Source of the DNA: JBCDCY01 sp039180875
GTDB taxonomy: Bacteria; Pseudomonadota; Alphaproteobacteria; Rhodobacterales; Rhodobacteraceae
Assembly (NCBI GenBank): GCA_039180875.1
Contig: JBCDCY010000015.1
Span: 1 to 64,000, forward strand
Direction of reading: 5' to 3'
DNA: 64,000 bases
A model generated the notes under the pieces. It searched no databases and had not been told where the DNA came from. It saw nothing but the letters and a program-made list of their open reading frames with translations. The translations under genes and the position numbers were made by a program. Shown in pieces: positions 58,773 through 64,000 of the stretch. Every line of letters starts with the position of its first letter. Positions within the stretch are counted from its first letter, which is position 1.

Positions 58773-60317
58773 TCATTGGCTCTCGGCCAGCTCGATGGCC
58801 GGCCGCGCTTCGAGCACCGCGGTCTCATAGCCCTCGACCAGGGCGGAGACGGAGGGGCCGATGATATCCAGCACGAGCGAGGGGAAGACACCGAGGATCA
58901 GCATCGCCGCGATCAGCGGCACGAACAGCACCCGCTCCCGCCGGTCGACGTCGCCGATGGTCTTCAAGCTCTCCTTGATCAGCGCGCCGAGGCTCACCCG
59001 GCGGTAGAGCCAAAGCGCGTAGCCGGCCGAGAGAATCACACCCGTGGTGGCGCCGAGGGCCACCCAGGTATTGGCCTGGAACGCGCCGATGAGCGTGAGG
59101 AACTCGCCGACGAAGCCGCTGGTGCCCGGCAGGCCGACATTGCCCATGGTGAACATCATGAAGATCAACGCATAGACCGGCATCCGGTTCACCAGGCCGC
59201 CGAAGGCGTCGATCTCCCGCGTGTGCATCCGATCGTAGATCACCCCGACGACCAGGAAGAGTGCGCCCGAGATGAAACCGTGGGAGATCATCTGAAAAAT
59301 CGCGCCGTCGATCCCCTGCTGGTTGCCGGCAAAGATCCCCATGGTCACGAAGCCCATATGGGCGACGGAGGAGTAGGCGATCAGCTTCTTCATATCCTCC
59401 TGCACCAGCGCCACGAGCGACGTGTAGATGATGGCGATCACCGAGAGCGCGAAGACGAAGTTCGCCAAGAGGTCCGAGGCCACGGGGAACATCGGCAGGC
59501 TGAAGCGCAGGAAACCGTAGCCCCCCATCTTCAGCAGGATCGCCGCCAGCACGACGGAGCCTGCGGTCGGCGCCTGCACATGGGCGTCCGGCAGCCAGGT
59601 GTGGACCGGCCACATCGGCATTTTCACGGCAAAGCTCGCGAAGAAGGCGAGCCAGAGCAGCGTCTGCATCCCGCCGAGGATCTGCCAGCCCATGATCTCG
59701 ATCGGTGCGAAGGAGAACTGGTGCTGCAGCAGCGCTTCGATGTCGGTCGTGCCGGCCTCGAAGTACATCACCAGCATCGCGATCAGCATCAGGACGGAGC
59801 CGAGCAGGGTGTAGAGGAAGAACTTGAAGGCGGCGTAGATCCGTTCCTTCCCGCCCCAGATGCCGATGATCAGGAACATCGGGATCAGCCCGCCCTCGAA
59901 GAACAGATAGAAGAGGATGAGGTCGAGGGCGCAGAAGACACCGATCATCAGGGTCTCGAGCACCAGGAAGGCGATCATGTACTCCTTCACCCGGTGCTCG
60001 ACCGACCAGCAGGCGCCAATCACGATCGGCATCAGCACCGTGGTCAGCATCACGAACAGGACGGAGAGGCCGTCGACCCCCATCTTGTAGGTGAGACCGC
60101 CAAGCCAGGCCCCCTCTTCCACGAACTGAAAGCCCGGCTCGTTGGGATCGAACTGGGTGAGCACGCCGAGAGAGACGGCAAAGGTGGCGAGCGTGGTGAC
60201 CAAGGCCACGAGCTTGGCATTGCGCTGCGCAAGCGGGTCGTCGCCCCGGAGGAGCAGCGCCAGCACCGCCGCCCCGATGAGCGGTAGGAAGGTGACGAGG
60301 GAGAGCAGGTTGTTCAA
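58773..60317 (-). CDS. nuoM: NADH-quinone oxidoreductase subunit M
   Basis: The 514-aa antiporter-like subunit of complex I contains the TM5 glutamate in LILFYLFFEGGLIPMFL (about 130-147) and the Lys-containing helices FAVKMPMWPVHTWLPDAHVQAPTAG (about 228-250, cut), followed by SVAHMGFVTMGIF. It pumps protons with NuoL and NuoN. It lies 3 bases after nuoL and 14 bases before nuoN. Confidence 0.96.
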   Translation of the reverse strand: MNNLLSLVTFLPLIGAAVLALLLRGDDPLAQRNAKLVALVTTLATFAVSLGVLTQFDPNEPGFQFVEEGAWLGGLTYKMGVDGLSVLFVMLTTVLMPIVIGACWSVEHRVKEYMIAFLVLETLMIGVFCALDLILFYLFFEGGLIPMFLIIGIWGGKERIYAAFKFFLYTLLGSVLMLIAMLVMYFEAGTTDIEALLQHQFSFAPIEIMGWQILGGMQTLLWLAFFASFAVKMPMWPVHTWLPDAHVQAPTAGSVVLAAILLKMGGYGFLRFSLPMFPVASDLLANFVFALSVIAIIYTSLVALVQEDMKKLIAYSSVAHMGFVTMGIFAGNQQGIDGAIFQMISHGFISGALFLVVGVIYDRMHTREIDAFGGLVNRMPVYALIFMMFTMGNVGLPGTSGFVGEFLTLIGAFQANTWVALGATTGVILSAGYALWLYRRVSLGALIKESLKTIGDVDRRERVLFVPLIAAMLILGVFPSLVLDIIGPSVSALVEGYETAVLEARPAIELAESQ

Positions 60318-60320
60318 CGC

Positions 60321-62285
60321 TCAGCCCCCGCGAAAGAGCGCGAGCCAAGTGACTAGCGCCACCAGGCCGATGATCATCGCGAAGGCGTAGTGGTAGAGAA
60401 AGCCCGACTGCGCCCGCCCGGCCAGGCGGGTGAGGTAGGGCACCAAGCCCATGGCGAGGGCATTGATCGCGCCGTCGATCAATCGCCCGTCGCCCCGGCG
60501 CCAGAGCAGACGGCCAAGGCCGATGGCCGGGCGCACCAGCACGCGGTCATAGAGCTCGTCGAAGTACCATTTGTTGAGCAGGAAGCGGTAAAGCCCCTGA
60601 TGCCGCGCCGCGAGCTGCCCCGGCAGTGCCGGATCCAGCAGGTAAAACCAGATGGCAAGCAGCAGGCCGAACAGCATGGCAAAGAACGGGGCGGTCTTGA
60701 TCAGCCAGGTGACCTCATGCGCGTCGTGCAGCACATGGTTGCCCTCGCCCTGGAAGATGGAGGTCGTCCAGAACTCCTCGGGATGATGGCCGACGAAGGG
60801 CTCGTACCAGATCATGCCGGCAACCACTGCGCCGAGGGCGAGCAGGCCGAGGGGGAGCAGCATCACCCACGGGCTCTCATGGGCGCTGGCATGGTGCTTT
60901 TCGTCCCGCGGCGCGCCGAAGAAGGTGAGGAACATCAGCCGCCAGGAGTAGAAGCTGGTCATCGCCGCAGCGAGCACCAGGGCCCAGAAGGCGAACGCGC
61001 CGACGCCCGATTGCGCGGCCCAGGTGCTCTCAATCACGATGTCCTTCGACAGGAAGCCGGCAAAGCCGTAGTAGGTCAGCGGGATGCCCACCCCGGTGAT
61101 CGCCAGGGTGCCGATCATCATCATCCAGAACGTCACCGGGATCTTGTGGCGCAATCCGCCGTAGTGGCGCATGTCCTGCTGGTGGTGCATCGCGTGGATC
61201 ACCGACCCGGCGCAGAGGAAGAGCAATGCCTTGAAGAAGGCGTGGGTGTAGAGGTGGAACATCGCCGCCTGGTAGACCCCGACGCCGGCGGCCGCGAACA
61301 TGTAGCCGAGCTGGGAGCAGGTGGAGTAGGCGATCACCCGCTTGATGTCGTTTTGCACCAGCCCGACCGTCGCGGCAAAGAACGCCGTGAGCGCGCCGAT
61401 CACCGTCACGAAGGCGAGCGCCACAGGCGCATACTCGAAGACTGGCGACATGCGGCAGACCAGGAAGACGCCCGCCGTCACCATGGTCGCGGCATGGATC
61501 AGGGCAGAGACCGGCGTCGGCCCCTCCATCGCATCGGGCAGCCAGGTGTGGAGCAGCAATTGCGCCGACTTCCCCATGGCCCCAATGAAGAGCAGGAACG
61601 CCACCAGTTCCGCCGCGTTCCAATCGGTCCAGAGGAAGCGGATCGAGGTCTCCGCCAAGGTCGGCGCCGCGGCGAAGAGATCGTCGAAGGCGATAGAGTC
61701 GACCAGGAAGAACGCCGCGAACAGGCCGAGCGACAGGCCGAAATCCCCCACCCGGTTGACGATGAAGGCCTTCATCGCCGCGCCGTTGGCCGAGGCCCGG
61801 CGGTAGTAGAAGCCGATCAGCAGATAGGAGGCGAGGCCCACCCCCTCCCACCCGAAGAAGAGCTGGGCGAGGTTGTCCGCCGTCACCAGCATCAGCATGG
61901 CGAAGGTGAAGAGCGAGAGGTAGGCGAAGAAGCGGGGCTTGTAGCTCTCCCCCTCCTCCCACGCCGGGTCGTGGTCCATGTAGCCGAAGCTGTAGAGGTG
62001 GACGAGGGCCGAGACCGTCGTCACCACCACCAGCATCACGGCGGAGAGGGTGTCGATCCGGATCGACCAGTCGACCGAGAGCGATCCGCTCTCCATCCAG
62101 CGGGCCAGCGTCACGATGTCGGTGCCGCTGTCATGGCCCAGAAACACGATCCAGGAAAGCACCGCGGCGAGGCAGAGCGTGCCCGTGGTGATCACCATCG
62201 CCGCCATCTCACCGATCAGGCGGTGGAAGAACCCGGCGATAAGCGCCGCGACCAACGGGCCGAGGACGATGATGGTGTAGATCAC
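60321..62285 (-). CDS. nuoL: NADH-quinone oxidoreductase subunit L
   Basis: The 654-aa largest antiporter-like subunit of complex I includes the long lateral helix at its C terminus. Landmarks are LAQLFFGWEGVGLASYLLIGFY (about 135-156, with the key Glu), IGAMGKSAQLLLHTWLPDAMEGPTPVSAL (about 235-260, cut) and YSTCSQLGYMFAAAG. The length is normal. nuoK precedes it by 4 bases. Confidence 0.96.
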   Translation of the reverse strand: MIYTIIVLGPLVAALIAGFFHRLIGEMAAMVITTGTLCLAAVLSWIVFLGHDSGTDIVTLARWMESGSLSVDWSIRIDTLSAVMLVVVTTVSALVHLYSFGYMDHDPAWEEGESYKPRFFAYLSLFTFAMLMLVTADNLAQLFFGWEGVGLASYLLIGFYYRRASANGAAMKAFIVNRVGDFGLSLGLFAAFFLVDSIAFDDLFAAAPTLAETSIRFLWTDWNAAELVAFLLFIGAMGKSAQLLLHTWLPDAMEGPTPVSALIHAATMVTAGVFLVCRMSPVFEYAPVALAFVTVIGALTAFFAATVGLVQNDIKRVIAYSTCSQLGYMFAAAGVGVYQAAMFHLYTHAFFKALLFLCAGSVIHAMHHQQDMRHYGGLRHKIPVTFWMMMIGTLAITGVGIPLTYYGFAGFLSKDIVIESTWAAQSGVGAFAFWALVLAAAMTSFYSWRLMFLTFFGAPRDEKHHASAHESPWVMLLPLGLLALGAVVAGMIWYEPFVGHHPEEFWTTSIFQGEGNHVLHDAHEVTWLIKTAPFFAMLFGLLLAIWFYLLDPALPGQLAARHQGLYRFLLNKWYFDELYDRVLVRPAIGLGRLLWRRGDGRLIDGAINALAMGLVPYLTRLAGRAQSGFLYHYAFAMIIGLVALVTWLALFRGG

Positions 62286-62289
62286 GGCC

Positions 62290-62601
62290 CTAGCCCTTCA
62301 TCACGTTGACGTCGTCGACGGCGATGGTGCCGCGATTGCGGAAGAAGCAGACCAGGATCGCGAGGCCGATCGCCGCCTCCGCCGCCGCCACGGTCAGCAC
62401 GAACAGGGTGAAGACCTGCCCCACCAGATCGCCGAGATGGCTGGAGAACGCGACCAGGTTGATGTTCACCGCCAGCAGCATGAGCTCGATCGACATCAGC
62501 ATGACGATGACGTTCTTGCGGTTGAGGAAGATCCCGAAGATCCCCGTGACGAACAGGAACGCCGCGACGACCAAATAGTGCTCAAGCCCGATCGTGCCCA
62601 T
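62290..62601 (-). CDS. nuoK: NADH-quinone oxidoreductase subunit K
   Basis: The 103-aa three-helix subunit has IGLEHYLVVAAFLFVTGIFG at the N terminus, the conserved membrane Glu in MLMSIELMLLAVNINLVAFS (about 34-53) and AAEAAIGLAILVCFFRNRG at the end, whose Glu is also part of the proton path. It sits between nuoJ and nuoL with 3- and 4-base gaps. Confidence 0.96.
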   Translation of the reverse strand: MGTIGLEHYLVVAAFLFVTGIFGIFLNRKNVIVMLMSIELMLLAVNINLVAFSSHLGDLVGQVFTLFVLTVAAAEAAIGLAILVCFFRNRGTIAVDDVNVMKG

Positions 62602-62604
62602 CGC

Positions 62605-63219
62605 CTAGAGCCCCTGGCCTGGTTTGATGTCCTTGAGCTCCACCGCCTCCTCCGGATCGCGGTAGATCTGGTCGAGGATGCTCTGGCGCTTCACCCCCGG
62701 CCGGTGGCGGAGCGTCAGCACGATCGCGCCGATCATCGCCACCAGCAGGATCAACCCCGCCAGTTGGAAGAGCAGCACGTAGCGGGTGTAGATCAGGCGG
62801 CCGAGGGCGTCGGTGTTCTCGATATCGCTCGGCACCGGCGCCACCGCCTCCCGCATCGCCGGGGCGGCGGCGGAGAAATCCCAGTCGCCGAAGACCAGGA
62901 TGAGCTGCACGAGCAGGACCATGCCGATCAACAGGCCGATCGGCAGATACTCCGCCAGGCCCTGCTTCAGCTCGGCGAAGTCCACGTCCAGCATCATCAC
63001 GACAAAGAGAAACAGCACCGCGACCGCGCCGACATAGACGATGACCAGCAGCATCGCCACGAACTCCGCCCCCAGAAGCACGAAAAGCCCGGCGGCGGAG
63101 AAGAAGGCGAGGATCAGCCACAACACCGAATGCACCGGGTTGCGGGCCAGCACGACCAGCAGGCCCGAGACCACGGCGGTGATCGCAAACAGATAGAAGG
63201 CGAGCGCCGCCACCGTCAT
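62605..63219 (-). CDS. nuoJ: NADH-quinone oxidoreductase subunit J
   Basis: The 204-aa membrane subunit has five hydrophobic helices and the family motif LLGAEFVAMLLVIVYVGAVAVLFLF (about 48-72, cut), including the pi-bulge helix that couples quinone reduction to proton movement. The C-terminal soluble tail contains a KRQSILDQIYRDPEEAVE stretch. A gap of 53 bases separates it from nuoI. Confidence 0.95.
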   Translation of the reverse strand: MTVAALAFYLFAITAVVSGLLVVLARNPVHSVLWLILAFFSAAGLFVLLGAEFVAMLLVIVYVGAVAVLFLFVVMMLDVDFAELKQGLAEYLPIGLLIGMVLLVQLILVFGDWDFSAAAPAMREAVAPVPSDIENTDALGRLIYTRYVLLFQLAGLILLVAMIGAIVLTLRHRPGVKRQSILDQIYRDPEEAVELKDIKPGQGL

Positions 63220-63272
63220 GCCAGACGTTCCTCAGCCATTGCGGTTTGGTCGATCTCCTGGCTTCGATGCCC

Positions 63273-63764
63273 TTAACGATACGGGGCGTCGATGGCGAGG
63301 TTGCGGGCGATCTCCGCCTCCCACCGCTCGCCGTTCGCTAGGAGTTTGTCCTTGTCGTAGTACAGCTCTTCCCGGGTCTCGGTTGCAAACTCGAAATTCG
63401 GGCCTTCGACGATCGCGTCCACCGGGCAGGCTTCCTGACAGAAGCCGCAGTAGATGCACTTCGTCATGTCGATATCGTATTTCGTGGTGCGGCGGGAGCC
63501 GTCGTCGCGCGCCTCTGCCTCGATCGTGATCGCCTGGGCCGGGCAGATCGCCTCGCAGAGCTTGCAGGCGATGCAGCGCTCCTCCCCATTTGGATAGCGC
63601 CGGAGCGCATGCTCGCCGCGAAACCGCGGGCTGAGCGGCCCCTTCTCATGGGGATAGTTCAGCGTGACCTTCGGCCGGAAGAAGTATTTGAGGCCCAGCC
63701 GGAAGCCCGCCACGAAGTCAGCGAGGAGGAAGTAGCGGGCAGCTTTCGCTAGAGGAATTCCCAT
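63273..63764 (-). CDS. nuoI: NADH-quinone oxidoreductase subunit I
   Basis: The 163-aa iron-sulfur subunit holds clusters N6a and N6b. Two full ferredoxin motifs are present: CIACKLCEAICP (about 62-73) and CIYCGFCQEACP (about 101-112). The N-terminal amphipathic segment FFRPKVTLNYPHEKGP is typical. It passes electrons to the quinone site, and starts 3 bases after nuoH. Confidence 0.96.
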   Translation of the reverse strand: MGIPLAKAARYFLLADFVAGFRLGLKYFFRPKVTLNYPHEKGPLSPRFRGEHALRRYPNGEERCIACKLCEAICPAQAITIEAEARDDGSRRTTKYDIDMTKCIYCGFCQEACPVDAIVEGPNFEFATETREELYYDKDKLLANGERWEAEIARNLAIDAPYR

Positions 63765-63767
63765 GGC

Positions 63768-64000
63768 TCACCCAGCCCAGCGCGCATAGGCGCCCCAAAA
63801 CAGATCGTACCGCGCCAGGATCGCCACCAGGACGACCCAGGCGAGCGACATCGGCAGGAACACCTTCCAGCCGAGGCGCATGAGTTGATCGTAGCGATAG
63901 CGCGGCGTGATCGCCTTCACCATCGAGAACAGGAAGAACAGGAACAGCATCTTCGCCACCATCCAGAAGACGCCGTCGGGCAGCCCCGGGACCGGCGAAA
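63768..64000 (-). CDS. nuoH: NADH-quinone oxidoreductase subunit H, C-terminal part only
   Basis: Only the last 77 codons lie in the window; the rest is beyond the right edge. The visible part includes PGLPDGVFWMVAKMLFLFF, then ITPRYRYDQLMRLGWKVFLP, the conserved terminal helix region of NuoH, which forms the quinone-binding heel of complex I. The reading frame is open to the edge. Confidence 0.94.
   Translation of the reverse strand, partial: SPVPGLPDGVFWMVAKMLFLFFLFSMVKAITPRYRYDQLMRLGWKVFLPMSLAWVVLVAILARYDLFWGAYARWAG

Noticed and set aside
58776..62309. Long + strand frames opposite nuoM and nuoL
   Set aside because: Composition rich in His, Glu, Gln and Arg with no domain; antisense shadows of membrane-protein genes.

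Overview
The window is very GC-rich, gene-dense DNA from an alphaproteobacterium, most likely in or near the Rhodobacteraceae. Three things point there: the complex I block ending nuoN-birA-coaX-rnj, which is a familiar alphaproteobacterial arrangement; a HemP/HmuSTUV haem block; and three copies of a palindromic element with ggatatt/aatatcc arms, each at the 3' end of genes, a type I associate with that family from memory. No phage, integrase, transposase, CRISPR array or rRNA was seen. One tRNA gene, tRNA-Thr(GGT), is present.

Layout. 1-380 holds short repeats only. 381-5459 (+) carries a haemolysin-III protein, a glutathione transferase and two coupled ABC exporter half-transporters. 5582-7006 (-) is an aldehyde dehydrogenase. 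17106 down to 7184 (-) is one long iron/haem block: hemP, an unknown partner, imelysin, di-haem oxidoreductase, second imelysin, DUF1513 protein, hmuS, hmuT, hmuU, hmuV and an IsdG-like haem monooxygenase. 17308-19179 is an orphan fused oligopeptide-type ABC ATPase. A YHS-domain protein follows, with an endonuclease III-like gene on one side and a decayed fragment of that gene on the other, then a DoxX protein.

21472-34013 is a divergent catabolic locus. Leftward run a GntR/HutC regulator, LeuC- and LeuD-like aconitase-family subunits and a TRAP transporter. Rightward run HyuB, HyuA, an isochorismatase-fold protein, an isocitrate-lyase-family lyase and a flavoprotein, all overlapping or 1 nt apart. 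The gene content suggests uptake of an organic acid or cyclic amide, ATP-driven ring opening, redox chemistry at a C-C bond, hydration and retro-aldol cleavage. The substrate is unknown, and this is the strongest candidate for an undescribed pathway.

34010-41637 encodes mainly exported proteins of unknown function: a 1115-aa secreted protein, a two-TM membrane protein with an acidic repeat, a small secreted protein, a divergent trypsin-fold protein whose 5' end overlaps its neighbour, and two paralogous secreted HEAT-like proteins. 41794-44752 holds AraC and XRE regulators and an MFS transporter. 44706-52147 is a second TRAP locus (IclR regulator, TRAP genes, bicupin, cupin, GST, Tat-dependent kelch protein, peroxiredoxin-like protein), with a clear palindrome in the divergent promoter region. 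52185-53627 is a Lpd/MerA-like disulfide reductase. After the tRNA, 54094-64000 (-) is housekeeping: RNase J, CoaX, BirA and complex I subunits N, M, L, K, J, I and partial H, running off the right edge.
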